Source: Oceanospirillaceae bacterium
GTDB taxonomy: Bacteria; Pseudomonadota; Gammaproteobacteria; Pseudomonadales; Balneatricaceae
Reading direction: 5' to 3'
NCBI GenBank assembly: GCA_016845445.1
Contig: JAERSU010000050.1
Span: 1 to 35,774, forward strand
DNA: 35,774 bases
The translations under genes were made by a program, and so were the position numbers. Positions 28,221-35,774 of this stretch are shown piece after piece. Within the stretch, counting starts at the first letter, position 1; each line of letters begins with the position of its first letter. The notes beneath the pieces were generated by a model that saw only the letters and a list, made by a program, of their open reading frames with translations, was not told where the DNA came from and did not search any database.

Positions 28221-29023
28221 TCAGCCATAGTCATGCTCAACATGTGGGGATGCTGAACCAATAAACGGGCCGGTTTAAAGCCTCGTTGACGCTGTTTTTT
28301 AGATAATTCTCGCCAACTCACCCAGCCTCGTACCGCCACTTCTTGCCCTAGCCAATTGTGAGGATCATCACCACCAAGTCGCAACCATTGCTGCTGCTCT
28401 ATTTTGAGGGTTGTCGTACCACTAAGATCCACGTACCAATAAGCACCAGCTCTGGCGATTTTTTCAACCTGGCCACGCAACAACATAAAACCTGCTTGTG
28501 CCGGACCAATAGACTGGCTGTGTTGATAACGTCCCAGATCGCTGCTCCATAAACCCAGCTGCTGGTACCTTGCCTGCGCCTCCAGCTGCCACAAGCATGT
28601 AGGTGCCACATTATCACCAACACTGATAACGTAAGCCAAACCCCGTTCGACTAGATGAGCCGCTAACCATTCATACTGAACGTTGAAAACGCTACCCAAC
28701 CAACGCCCATAACGGTCTTTATCTTCCTTGCCAGGCTGCCAATACAGCGTCCCTTGAGCAAGAAAATCTTGCACCGCTAACTTGGCAGCTTGCGCAAAGG
28801 GCTGATCAGGACGCCCATCACGGCCTAATTCAGGTGTATTAATCATGGCTAAACGCAGTTTCTTACGATCTGCCAGATGCAGTGTATCCCCATCGACCAG
28901 ATACCAGTTGGATGCAAACTGTAATTGATGACTTGAAGCAGGCGGCAGGCACGCGGCCTGAGCAACGCATGATGCACTAGTAAGAATTGTAAAACAAAAA
29001 TAGCGAACAAATAGCATTAACAA
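28217..29023 (-). CDS. Secreted thermonuclease-like (SNase) protein with extra C-terminal domain
   Basis: An N-terminal signal peptide (about residues 1-24, ending AQA-A) precedes a staphylococcal-nuclease fold: DGDTL at 44-48, RLAMINTPE with Arg57 and Glu65, and KEDKDRYGRWLGSVF with Arg104 and Arg107. The Asp/Arg/Glu/Arg set for calcium-dependent phosphodiester cleavage is therefore present. Beyond about residue 170 lies an additional domain of about 95 residues (GQVEKIARAGAYWYVDLSGTTTLKI ... GQEVAVRGWVSWR) that looks like an OB-type beta barrel, possibly nucleic-acid-binding. Location is probably periplasmic or secreted. ATG codons at 29023 and 29017 are alternative starts. The gene converges with ponA. 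Confidence 0.88.
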   Translation of the reverse strand: MLMLFVRYFCFTILTSASCVAQAACLPPASSHQLQFASNWYLVDGDTLHLADRKKLRLAMINTPELGRDGRPDQPFAQAAKLAVQDFLAQGTLYWQPGKEDKDRYGRWLGSVFNVQYEWLAAHLVERGLAYVISVGDNVAPTCLWQLEAQARYQQLGLWSSDLGRYQHSQSIGPAQAGFMLLRGQVEKIARAGAYWYVDLSGTTTLKIEQQQWLRLGGDDPHNWLGQEVAVRGWVSWRELSKKQRQRGFKPARLLVQHPHMLSMTMAD

Positions 29024-29042
29024 ACCCGCAGCAACTGAGGAC

Positions 29043-29240
29043 GGGGTCAGATCCTAATTTACCTACTGGCATTTAATAGCAGTTTACGAACTTTTGGAAA
29101 GTATCAAGGGTCTGACCCTTGCTAGGATTGTACCACTGGTTAGCTAAGTGGAACCACTAGGTGGGGTCAGACCCTAGATACTTGCTATAACACATTAACC
29201 TGCCATGCAACAGAAGCCAAACACAATAGGATCTGACCCC
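29043..29240. repeat. 198-bp nested palindromic element with GGGGTCAGA words
   Basis: Outer arms GGGGTCAGATCCTA (29043-29056) and TAGGATCTGACCCC (29227-29240) are a perfect 14-bp inverted repeat. Inner arms AAGTATC-aa-GGGTCTGACCC (29099-29118) and GGGTCAGACCC-ta-GATACTT (29164-29183) form a second, 18-bp paired set. Between the inner arms lies AGTGGAACCACTAG (29147-29160), the terminal word of the 11.5 kb element. The whole unit could fold into one long cruciform. It lies between the rpmE terminator and the nuclease gene (29024-29311, no gene). It looks like a REP/BIME-like or MITE-like element; no transposase is in the window. Confidence 0.7.
29147..29160 (+). repeat. Third locus of the GTGGAACCACTAG word
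   Basis: AGTGGAACCACTAG is identical over 14 bases to 11497-11510, and its reverse complement over 13 bases matches 11738-11750. Here it is a single copy nested inside a different palindromic element, about 17.6 kb away. Confidence 0.75.
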
Positions 29241-29262
29241 ATCCGCACTATATTCAGGCACA

Positions 29263-29290
29263 AAAAAACCCGCTAACAAGCGGGTTTTTT
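29263..29290. terminator. Rho-independent terminator of rpmE
   Basis: ACCCGC (29268-29273) pairs with GCGGGT (29280-29285) around TAACAA, extended by an A-run before (29262-29267) and a T-run after (29286-29290). On the minus strand it comes 22 bases after the rpmE stop, with a long T-run. It is symmetrical enough to act in both directions. Confidence 0.9.
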
Positions 29291-29311
29291 CTATCCTTAT
29301 GGACACCAGTT

Positions 29312-29524
29312 TTACTTGGCGCCACGGCCGCCAAAACGACGGTTGAAACGATCGATACGACCACCAGTATCCAGAACCTTCTGCTTACCAGTATAGAATG
29401 GGTGACAAGCAGAACATACGTCGATGTGAATGTCTTGACACAGAGTGGAACGAGTTTCTACAACGTTACCACAAGAACAAGTCGCCTTGATGGATTCGTA
29501 GTTAGGATGAATATCTTTTTGCAT
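29312..29524 (-). CDS. rpmE: 50S ribosomal protein L31, zinc-binding (C+) type
   Basis: The start at 29524 ([19 protein letters not shown]) gives exactly 70 residues, the E. coli length. The longer frame to 29686 reads backwards through the leader and promoter and is not coding. Cys16, Cys18, Cys37 and Cys40 are the four zinc ligands of the zinc-containing paralogue, so this is not the zinc-free YkgM type. [24 protein letters not shown] completes the family match. AAAGGG precedes the ATG. It has its own promoter, a leader of about 97 nt and a strong terminator, so it is monocistronic. Confidence 0.97.
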   Translation of the reverse strand: MQKDIHPNYESIKATCSCGNVVETRSTLCQDIHIDVCSACHPFYTGKQKVLDTGGRIDRFNRRFGGRGAK

Positions 29525-29621
29525 GGATCTAACCCTTTGGTTATGGCACCGCCACCTGATCATTGCCAGGCACCGTACCCAAAATAACGTGCTCGCCAAT
29601 CGAGCAACCCTAAAATTAGGA
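29525..29621 (-). ncRNA. rpmE 5' leader, candidate L31 autoregulatory structure
   Basis: Transcription from the promoter at 29628-29655 would give about 97 nt of leader before the rpmE ATG. It holds a perfect hairpin TGCTCG-CCAAT-CGAGCA (29590-29606, plus-strand reading). A second possible structure lies closer to the start, with CCTG / CAGG arms near 29560-29575 and the direct repeat GGCACC at either side. E. coli rpmE is known to be autoregulated through its leader, and L31 leader motifs are described for gammaproteobacteria. Equivalence here is inferred. Confidence 0.45.
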
Positions 29622-29627
29622 GGCGGA

Positions 29628-29655
29628 ATTTTAACAGACCAAAGCCCCATGTCAA
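29628..29655 (-). promoter_or_regulatory. Strong sigma-70 promoter for rpmE
   Basis: On the minus strand, consensus TTGACA (29650-29655) and TAAAAT (29628-29633) are separated by 16 bp, with TGT just before the -10 (extended -10). Start of transcription is expected near 29621. Confidence 0.82.
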
Positions 29656-29739
29656 CCTTTATAGCTAAGTTGCAATAGTGTAGCATGCCTTTAACAAGGC
29701 TTTGCGCCGCATTAACCAGTTATTTTCCATAGAATCACC

Positions 29740-31923
29740 TTGTCCAGTTTCCTACAGATAGTCATTGCCAGTGGTTTACGCCAGGTATTCACCTACCTAG
29801 CCGCTGATAACACCCCTCTACCCGCTATAGGCTGCCGGGTATTGGTGCCCTTTGGCCGTAGCCAACGGGTTGGCCTAATCGTGGGCCATGCAGACACCTG
29901 TGATGTCGATGAGAGCAAACTAAAACCAATAGCCGAAGTGCTAGATGAAGCACCGCTACTGCCTGACTATCTCTGGCATTTGGGCAACTGGGCCTGCGAC
30001 TATTATCAGCACCCCAAGGGTGATGCCCTATTACACCTATTCCCGGTACGCCTGCGACAAGGCCACAACAACCAACTAATAAGCCGCTTCTGGCGCAAGC
30101 AAAGCACCGATGTTGATTTGTCTCGCGCCCCGAAACAAGCGCTAATCTGGCAACAACTAAGCCAATTACCGGCTGGCTTTGGCGAAGGACAATTAAACCA
30201 CATAGGTCTGGCTTACAAGGACATTAGGCCACTGTTGGATAAAGGCATACTTGCCCCAGCCACACCACATGAACAAAGCGTCAACCCGCAGATAAACCAG
30301 GCCCCCTTGTCACTTAACCAAGAACAAGAGCAGGTGTTTACCGCCATCAATAGCGCTGATGACTTTGCTTGCCATCTACTGCATGGCATTACCGGCAGCG
30401 GCAAAACCGAAGTCTATCTGCAGCTTATTCAACGCTGCTTAAGCAAAGGCCAGCGGGCACTCATTCTTGTGCCAGAAATAGGCCTCACTCATCAACTGCT
30501 GGAACGTTTACAACAACGCTTCCACAATCGCATTTTGGCTTTGCATTCCGGCCTCACCGAACAACAGCGACTGGACGCCTGGCAGCAAGCCAGTCTTGGC
30601 CAGGCCGATCTCATACTAGGTACCCGCTCAGCGGTGTTTACCCCCATTCCCAAGCTTGGCCTGATTATTATTGACGAAGAACATGACCAGGCCTTCAAAC
30701 AACAAGAAGGCTTCCGTTATCACGGTCGTGATGTCGCCATTAAACGCGCCCATACTAGCAACATTCCAGTGCTATTAGGCTCTGCCACCCCAAGCTTAGA
30801 AAGCCTAGCTAACGCCCAACGTGGCCGCTACCAACATCATCACCTGCGCCAACGCGCTGGCGTTGCCAACCAGGAACGCTATGAGGTCATAGATCTGCGC
30901 CAACAACCGGTGCAGGCCGGCATTTCAGCACGCCTACATGACATTATGCAAACCCAACTAGGCGCAGGCCATCAGGTATTGCTTATGCTCAATCGGCGCG
31001 GCTTTGCACCTAGTCTACAGTGTCAATCCTGTGGGCAAACCGTCGCCTGCCCAGCCTGTGATGCCAGCATGACCTTGCATAAACACCCTACTCGCCTGCA
31101 TTGTCACCATTGTGATCACCGTCAACCAGTAGCCATTCATTGCCCTAGCTGCTCAGCACAACAAATGCGCCCCTTAGGCAGTGGCACAGAGCGCATTGAA
31201 GAACAGCTGCACATTGATTTTCCAGACTATCCGGTATATCGCATTGATCGGGACAGCACCCGCAACAAGGGCAGCCTCGAAGGACTGCTAGAAAAGGTCC
31301 ATCAGGGTCAGCCCGGTATTCTTATTGGCACCCAAATGCTCGCCAAAGGCCACCACTTTCCCCATGTTACCGCGTCAGTGATTGTCGATGCCGATAGTGG
31401 TTTATTCTGCAATGATTTTCGTGGCCCAGAACGCCTTGCGCAGCTAATAATTCAAACCGCCGGTAGAGCCGGGCGCACCAGTTTACCGGGCACCGCTTAC
31501 ATTCAAACCTACCAATCTGAACACCCTGTCATTACCACCCTAACTCAGGCGGGGTACCGCGCCTTTGCCGAGCAGGAGCTGAGTTATCGCCAACAGGCTA
31601 TGCTGCCACCCTTTGGTCACCTGGCTTTGTTTTTAGTACAAGCCCGCCATGAACAACAAGCCTACCAGCTACTTGGCTGGCTGCAGCACCAGCTACGATC
31701 TTCCGCCTTTGGCAAATTAACCCAACAACTACAACATTTTGGCCCCATGCCGGCGCCTATGGCTAGGCGTGCCAATCAATACCGGGTACAGCTACAATTA
31801 CAGCATGCCTCACGTCAACATCTGCAAACCCTATGTCGCCACCTATGCCTATTATTAGAGCAACACCCAGACAGTAAAAAACTGCGTTGGAGTCTGGATA
31901 TCGACCCCCAAGACATGGGATAA
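29740..31923 (+). CDS. priA: Primosomal replication-restart helicase PriA
   Basis: The 727-residue protein is near E. coli length (732). PriA recognises stalled forks, unwinds the lagging strand 3' to 5' and loads the primosome. Visible are the N-terminal 3'BD domain (RVLVPFGRSQRVGLIVG), Walker A HGITGSGKTEVYL, the DEEH box in LIIIDEEHDQAF, helicase motif III LLGSATPSLES, two zinc-binding clusters (CQSCGQTVACPACDASMTLH; CHHCDHRQPVAIHCPSCS) and the motif QTAGRAGR. The only plausible start is the TTG at 29740, because an in-frame TAA lies 27 bases upstream with no ATG or GTG between, so a weak start may limit expression. It is divergent from rpmE. Confidence 0.96.
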   Translation: MSSFLQIVIASGLRQVFTYLAADNTPLPAIGCRVLVPFGRSQRVGLIVGHADTCDVDESKLKPIAEVLDEAPLLPDYLWHLGNWACDYYQHPKGDALLHLFPVRLRQGHNNQLISRFWRKQSTDVDLSRAPKQALIWQQLSQLPAGFGEGQLNHIGLAYKDIRPLLDKGILAPATPHEQSVNPQINQAPLSLNQEQEQVFTAINSADDFACHLLHGITGSGKTEVYLQLIQRCLSKGQRALILVPEIGLTHQLLERLQQRFHNRILALHSGLTEQQRLDAWQQASLGQADLILGTRSAVFTPIPKLGLIIIDEEHDQAFKQQEGFRYHGRDVAIKRAHTSNIPVLLGSATPSLESLANAQRGRYQHHHLRQRAGVANQERYEVIDLRQQPVQAGISARLHDIMQTQLGAGHQVLLMLNRRGFAPSLQCQSCGQTVACPACDASMTLHKHPTRLHCHHCDHRQPVAIHCPSCSAQQMRPLGSGTERIEEQLHIDFPDYPVYRIDRDSTRNKGSLEGLLEKVHQGQPGILIGTQMLAKGHHFPHVTASVIVDADSGLFCNDFRGPERLAQLIIQTAGRAGRTSLPGTAYIQTYQSEHPVITTLTQAGYRAFAEQELSYRQQAMLPPFGHLALFLVQARHEQQAYQLLGWLQHQLRSSAFGKLTQQLQHFGPMPAPMARRANQYRVQLQLQHASRQHLQTLCRHLCLLLEQHPDSKKLRWSLDIDPQDMG

Positions 31924-32008
31924 TTAAGGGCTTTGCTACACCACTTTAAACACCTGCCTTGCAGCTGGGTGAGCACAACTACGTTTAACCTCTAATGCCG
32001 AGCCATTC

Positions 32009-33766
32009 ATGAAGCAGCTAATCGCCTCTTTAATTGCCCAGTCGATCGACAGCCTAAAGCAGTCCGGTGACTTTGACGCCGACCTGCAAGCCAACATTCA
32101 GGTGGAAAACACCCGTGACAAACAGCATGGCGACCTCGCCAGCAATGTTGCCCTAACCCTGGCTAAAGCTGCACGACGAAGCCCACGCGATATTGCCCAG
32201 TTGATCTGCGACAACTTGCCTGCCGCTGCTGAAGTCAGCAAGACTGAAATTGCCGGCCCTGGATTTATCAACTTTTTCATAAGCCAGAACGCCACCGCAG
32301 CGGTAATTAACAAGATTGTCGAACAGGGTGCTGACTACGGCAAGTGCAATGTGGGCAACAACGAGAAGGTACAAATCGAATTTGTTTCAGCCAACCCAAC
32401 TGGCCCACTGCACGTTGGTCACGGCCGCGGTGCCGCCTACGGTGCCAGCCTAGCCAACCTGCTAAGCGCCGCAGGCTATGACGTACAGCGCGAATATTAT
32501 GTCAACGATGCTGGCCGCCAAATGAACATCCTCGCTGCTAGCGTGTGGCTCCGCTACCTAGAACTGGCTGATATCATGGTACCTTTCCCAAGCAATGGCT
32601 ACCAGGGCGCATACGTTAAAGACATTGCCGCTGACCTACGACAGCGGGCCGGCGACAGCCTGCAACACAGTGCCGAAGCCATCACCAAAGGCCTACCCGC
32701 TGACGCCCCTGAAGGCGACAAGGAAGAACATATCGATGCCATCATTGATCGTGCCCGCCAACTGCTAGGCCCAGACAATTACGAAATACTATTTGCTGCA
32801 GGCTTAGATGCGATTCGCGATGACATCAAGGATGATCTAGAAGAATTTGATGTGACCTACGATGAATGGTTCTCCGAACGCAGCCTAAGCACTAACAAGC
32901 AAGTTGACATCGCCATCCAGAAGCTACAGGACAATGGTCACATTTACGAAAAAGCCGGCGCCCTTTGGTTCCGCTCTACGGATTTTGGCGATGACAAGGA
33001 CCGCGTAGTAAAGCGTGACAATGGTCAAACCACCTACTTCGCCTCTGACATTGCCTATCACCAGAACAAGTTTGAACGTGGTTTTAACACGGTTATCAAT
33101 ATTTGGGGTGCTGACCACCATGGTTATATTACCCGTGTAAAGGCAGCCTTATCTGCCCTTGGCTTTAATGCCGACAAACTAGTCGTCAAGCTAGTGCAAT
33201 TTGCCATTCTTTATCGTGGTAGCGAACGCGTACAGATGTCCACGCGCAGCGGCTCCTTTGTCACCCTACGGGAACTTCGTGATGAAGTAGGCAAGGACGC
33301 GTCGCGCTTCTTCTACGTGACTCGCAAGGCTGAACAGCATATGGATTTTGACCTTGAGTTAGCCAAATCGGAAAGCAAAGATAACCCCGTATACTACATC
33401 CAATATGCTCACGCGCGTATTTGCAGCATGATCAGCAAGCTAGCCACTGAAGGCATGCAGTGGAATGAAGAGCAGGGCCTAGCCAACCTGGAACGCCTGG
33501 ACCAGGAGGCAGAAATTGCCCTAATGCAGCAGCTCGAACTCTACCCGGAAGTGATTGCCAACGCTGCCCAAGTACACGAACCTCATCAGATTGCCCACTA
33601 TCTGCGCGATCTGGCCGGCAACTTCCACACCTATTACAATGCCCACCGCATGAAGATCGAAGATGCCGACCTGCGCAATGCTCGCTTAACCCTGAGCAAC
33701 GCCACCCGACAGGTACTGGCTAACGGCCTACAATTACTCGGCGTGAACGCACCGGAAAAGATGTAA
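32009..33766 (+). CDS. argS: Arginyl-tRNA synthetase
   Basis: ArgRS charges tRNA-Arg. The 585-residue class-I enzyme has the N-terminal Add1 domain that touches the tRNA D-loop (residues 1-about 115), the HIGH-like HVGH at 135-138 within SANPTGPLHVGHGRG, catalytic-core segments YYVNDAGRQM and NIWGADHHGYITRV, a degenerate KMSKS equivalent (VQMSTRSGSFVTL), as is common in ArgRS, and an all-helical anticodon-binding domain with the C-terminal AHRMKIEDADLRNARL. It is separated from the SPOR gene by 1 base. Confidence 0.97.
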   Translation: MKQLIASLIAQSIDSLKQSGDFDADLQANIQVENTRDKQHGDLASNVALTLAKAARRSPRDIAQLICDNLPAAAEVSKTEIAGPGFINFFISQNATAAVINKIVEQGADYGKCNVGNNEKVQIEFVSANPTGPLHVGHGRGAAYGASLANLLSAAGYDVQREYYVNDAGRQMNILAASVWLRYLELADIMVPFPSNGYQGAYVKDIAADLRQRAGDSLQHSAEAITKGLPADAPEGDKEEHIDAIIDRARQLLGPDNYEILFAAGLDAIRDDIKDDLEEFDVTYDEWFSERSLSTNKQVDIAIQKLQDNGHIYEKAGALWFRSTDFGDDKDRVVKRDNGQTTYFASDIAYHQNKFERGFNTVINIWGADHHGYITRVKAALSALGFNADKLVVKLVQFAILYRGSERVQMSTRSGSFVTLRELRDEVGKDASRFFYVTRKAEQHMDFDLELAKSESKDNPVYYIQYAHARICSMISKLATEGMQWNEEQGLANLERLDQEAEIALMQQLELYPEVIANAAQVHEPHQIAHYLRDLAGNFHTYYNAHRMKIEDADLRNARLTLSNATRQVLANGLQLLGVNAPEKM

Positions 33767-33767
33767 T

Positions 33768-34370
33768 ATGGCTCGCGATTACGCCAGAGGCAAAGGCAAA
33801 AAAGCCAAGGCAAAACAAACATCAGGGCTATCCGCAATGCGCCTGTTTTTTACCCTAGTTGTACTTGGTAGCTTTGCTATGGGCTTGTTTTTCTTGTCCC
33901 AACAGCCAAAGGACCAGGAAGCGCCGGTGCCCGCTGCGCAACAAGAGCAACAAACCATTAGCAGCGCTCAGACAACCCCTAGCCAAGTCAGCAAAGCAAC
34001 CAGCAAGCCCACAGCAAAGACAGAGCAAAGTGATAAAAACAGCTTTGACTTTTACCAATTGCTGCCCGAGTCTGAAGTAGAAGCCCCTAAGGTAGAGGCC
34101 TACAAGTCCACACCTAAAGACCCCAATAAAAAGACCAATACCTTGCTGCAAGCAGGCTCTTTCCGCAACAAGAAAGATGCCGACAGCATGCGTGCTAAAC
34201 TGATCTTGCTAAATTTGCCCAACGTGGTGGTTGAAAAGACCACCAACGCTAGCGGTAGCGTTTGGTATAGAGTGCGGGTCGGCCCCTTTGCCAACCGCTC
34301 CATGCTTAATAAAGCGGAAGATATTTTGGCGCAAAACCACATTGCCCCATTACGCATCAATCGAAAATAG
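33768..34370 (+). CDS. FtsN-like SPOR-domain division protein
   Basis: A basic cytoplasmic N-terminus (MARDYARGKGKKAKAKQ) leads to one membrane segment (about 25-44). A disordered periplasmic linker rich in Gln, Thr, Ser and Lys follows (45-120), then a C-terminal SPOR domain (about 123-200, LLQAGSFRNKKDADSMRAKL ... WYRVRVGPFANRSMLNKAEDIL). This is the FtsN plan, although SPOR proteins are alike and the essential FtsN motif in the linker cannot be judged here. The position between argS and hslV matches the FtsN-like gene of Pseudomonas-type genomes. It starts 1 base after the argS stop (TAATATG), so translation is coupled. Role: septal peptidoglycan binding during division. Confidence 0.85.
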   Translation: MARDYARGKGKKAKAKQTSGLSAMRLFFTLVVLGSFAMGLFFLSQQPKDQEAPVPAAQQEQQTISSAQTTPSQVSKATSKPTAKTEQSDKNSFDFYQLLPESEVEAPKVEAYKSTPKDPNKKTNTLLQAGSFRNKKDADSMRAKLILLNLPNVVVEKTTNASGSVWYRVRVGPFANRSMLNKAEDILAQNHIAPLRINRK

Positions 34371-34372
34371 CA

Positions 34373-34401
34373 CTTGAATTCCCCCTAAACAGCTCCATCT
34401 A
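34373..34401 (+). promoter_or_regulatory. Near-consensus sigma-32 (heat-shock) promoter for hslVU
   Basis: CTTGAA (34373-34378), a 14-bp spacer, then CTCCATCTA (34393-34401). The -10 matches the sigma-32 consensus CCCCATnTA in all but one position, and the -35 matches CTTGAA. It lies about 50 bases before the hslV start, where the hslVU heat-shock promoter is expected. Confidence 0.72.
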
Positions 34402-34450
34402 TACAAGCATGACGGGCTCAGCCCCTTATGTTTGATAATGGAGTTATACA

Positions 34451-34975
34451 GTGACAACAATAGTTTCAGTACGCCGCGGTGGCCAGGTTGTACTTGGTGG
34501 TGATGGCCAGGTATCCCTTGGCAACACCGTCATGAAAGGCAATGCCCGCAAAGTACGTCGCCTCTATCAAGATCAAGTCATCGCTGGCTTTGCTGGTGGC
34601 ACCGCCGACGCCTTCACTTTGTTTGAACGCTTTGAAGCACAGCTACAAAAGCATCAAGGCCAGCTGGTTCGTTCTGCAGTAGAACTAGCCAAAGATTGGC
34701 GTAGTGACCGCGCCCTACGCAAATTGGAAGCCATGCTGGTGGTCGCCAACCAAGAAGCCTCCCTTATCATCACCGGTAATGGCGATGTGGTTGAGCCAGA
34801 AGAAGGCCTTATTGCCATTGGCTCTGGCGGCAATTATGCTCAGGCCGCAGCAACCGCATTGATGAAAAACACCGACCTTGATGCTCAGCAAATCGTCGAA
34901 AAAAGTCTTCAGATTGCTGCCGATATTTGTGTTTTCACCAACCACAACACCACCATTGAGTCTTTGGATATCTAG
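34451..34975 (+). CDS. hslV: ATP-dependent protease subunit HslV (ClpQ)
   Basis: HslV is the proteasome-like peptidase of the HslVU complex. The 174-residue protein starts at a GTG and reads [11 protein letters not shown]; removal of Met exposes the catalytic N-terminal Thr2. [41 protein letters not shown] and [14 protein letters not shown] are family hallmarks. GGAG (34440-34443) lies 7 bases before the GTG. It sits 8 bases before hslU and behind a sigma-32-type promoter, so the pair belongs to the heat-shock regulon. Confidence 0.98.
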   Translation: MTTIVSVRRGGQVVLGGDGQVSLGNTVMKGNARKVRRLYQDQVIAGFAGGTADAFTLFERFEAQLQKHQGQLVRSAVELAKDWRSDRALRKLEAMLVVANQEASLIITGNGDVVEPEEGLIAIGSGGNYAQAAATALMKNTDLDAQQIVEKSLQIAADICVFTNHNTTIESLDI

Positions 34976-34983
34976 GAAGTCAT

Positions 34984-35774
34984 ATGTCCAACCTAACCCC
35001 TAAGCAAATTGTAAGCCAGCTTGACCAGCATATTATTGGCCAAGCCGAAGCCAAACGCGCCGTCGCCATCGCCTTACGTAACCGTTGGCGCCGTATGCAA
35101 TTAGACGCCGATATGCGGGACGAAATTGCCCCTAAAAACATCATGATGATTGGCCCAACGGGCGTTGGCAAAACCGAAATTGCTCGCCGCCTAGCCAAAC
35201 TTGCCAAGGCGCCATTTATCAAAATTGAAGCCACTAAGTTTACCGAAGTAGGCTACGTTGGCCGCGATGTTGAATCCATTATTCGCGACCTCATGGAAAC
35301 GGCCATCAAAATGCTGCGTGAAGACGCCATGACCCAGGTAGGTAACGAAGCGGCTGATCGAGCCGAAGAGCGTGTGCTCAATGCCCTGTTGCCACCCGCT
35401 CGAGGCGACGAAGCTGGCCAAGACTCCAACACCCGTCAGGTATTTCGCAAGAAGCTCCGGGAAGGCGACCTTGACGACAAGGAAATTGAAATTGAGATGG
35501 CTGACTCACCTATGGGCGTTGAAATTATGGCGCCTCCAGGCATGGAAGAAATGACCAGCCAATTGCAGAACATGTTCTCTAACATGGGGCAGGATCGCAA
35601 AAAGTCACGCAAAATCAAAATTAAGGACGCCTTAAAGCAGATTCAAGACGAAGAAGCGGCCAGCCTTGTCAAAGAAGATGTCATCAAGCAGCAAGCCCTG
35701 GAAGCCGTGGAACAGAACGGCATCGTATTTCTTGACGAGATTGATAAGATTGCTTCTGACTTTAGGGGTGATCC
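34984..35774 (+). CDS. hslU: HslU (ClpY) ATPase subunit, 3' truncated by the window end
   Basis: HslU is the AAA+ unfoldase that feeds HslV. The first 263 codons are visible, about 60 percent of the usual 440. The start [20 protein letters not shown] is canonical. Walker A GPTGVGKT lies at 57-64, the [15 protein letters not shown] segment follows, then the helical I-domain (about 110-235) that contacts substrate, and Walker [10 protein letters not shown] at about 246-254, just before the window ends. AGGA is 8 bases before the ATG. Sensor and C-terminal HslV-contacting residues are outside the window. Confidence 0.97.
   Translation, partial: MSNLTPKQIVSQLDQHIIGQAEAKRAVAIALRNRWRRMQLDADMRDEIAPKNIMMIGPTGVGKTEIARRLAKLAKAPFIKIEATKFTEVGYVGRDVESIIRDLMETAIKMLREDAMTQVGNEAADRAEERVLNALLPPARGDEAGQDSNTRQVFRKKLREGDLDDKEIEIEMADSPMGVEIMAPPGMEEMTSQLQNMFSNMGQDRKKSRKIKIKDALKQIQDEEAASLVKEDVIKQQALEAVEQNGIVFLDEIDKIASDFRGD

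Noticed and set aside
29525..29686. 54-residue N-terminal extension of rpmE
   Set aside because: The region contains the consensus rpmE promoter and the leader hairpin; L31 is 70 residues in relatives.
33229..33270. Missing KMSKS motif in argS suggesting an inactive enzyme
   Set aside because: Most bacterial ArgRS enzymes have a degenerate motif here, and the rest of the catalytic core is intact.

Overview
The window looks like a core chromosomal segment of a mid-GC gammaproteobacterium. The evidence is gene order: ponA divergent from pilN..pilQ, then aroK-aroB-damX-gltB-gltD-hemE on one strand, plus a rho-ubiD pair, a hemCDXY operon, and priA / argS / SPOR protein / hslVU. This order is familiar from Pseudomonas-like and Oceanospirillales-like marine lineages. 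I cannot name the genus from sequence alone.

Layout. Positions 1-3023 (+) hold the C-terminal end of a probable subtilisin-type (S8) secreted protease, an overlapping gene that fuses a BFD-type [2Fe-2S] domain to an alpha/beta hydrolase, and two small lipoproteins. A bidirectional terminator follows. Positions 3070-5820 (-) carry rho and ubiD, with a ~130 nt rho leader upstream. Positions 6049-10213 (-) are the tetrapyrrole operon hemC-hemD-hemX-hemY. Positions 10346-11449 (+) are a DUF423 membrane protein and trmB. Positions 11450-11777, between convergent genes, are filled with inverted-repeat elements. Positions 11778-13208 (-) are hemE and a tautomerase-family isomerase. Positions 13350-19278 (-) are gltB-gltD. 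Positions 19630-25563 (-) are a tightly coupled block pilN - pilO/pilP fusion - pilQ, then aroK, aroB and a DamX-like cell-division protein. Positions 25713-28220 (+) are ponA (PBP1a), ending tail-to-tail with a staphylococcal-nuclease-type gene that shares its stop-codon CTAG. Positions 29024-29311 hold a nested palindromic repeat and the rpmE terminator; rpmE is followed upstream by a structured leader. Positions 29740-35774 (+) are priA, argS, an FtsN-like SPOR protein, hslV and the first two thirds of hslU.

Most genes are housekeeping: haem/sirohaem precursor synthesis, glutamate synthesis, shikimate pathway, peptidoglycan synthesis and division, transcription termination, replication restart, tRNA charging and modification, and protein quality control. 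Unusual items are: (1) a reduced pil operon with no pilM, an apparent PilO-PilP fusion and a short HofQ-sized secretin; (2) the BFD/alpha-beta-hydrolase fusion; (3) two families of intergenic palindromic words, GTGGAACCACTAG and GGGGTCAGA(C/T)C, which recur at distant loci and meet in one composite element near 29.1 kb; (4) several readable regulatory sites, including a near-consensus sigma-32 promoter for hslVU, strong sigma-70 promoters for hemE and rpmE, and structured leaders for rho, gltB and rpmE. I found no tRNA, rRNA, CRISPR array, integrase or complete insertion sequence.
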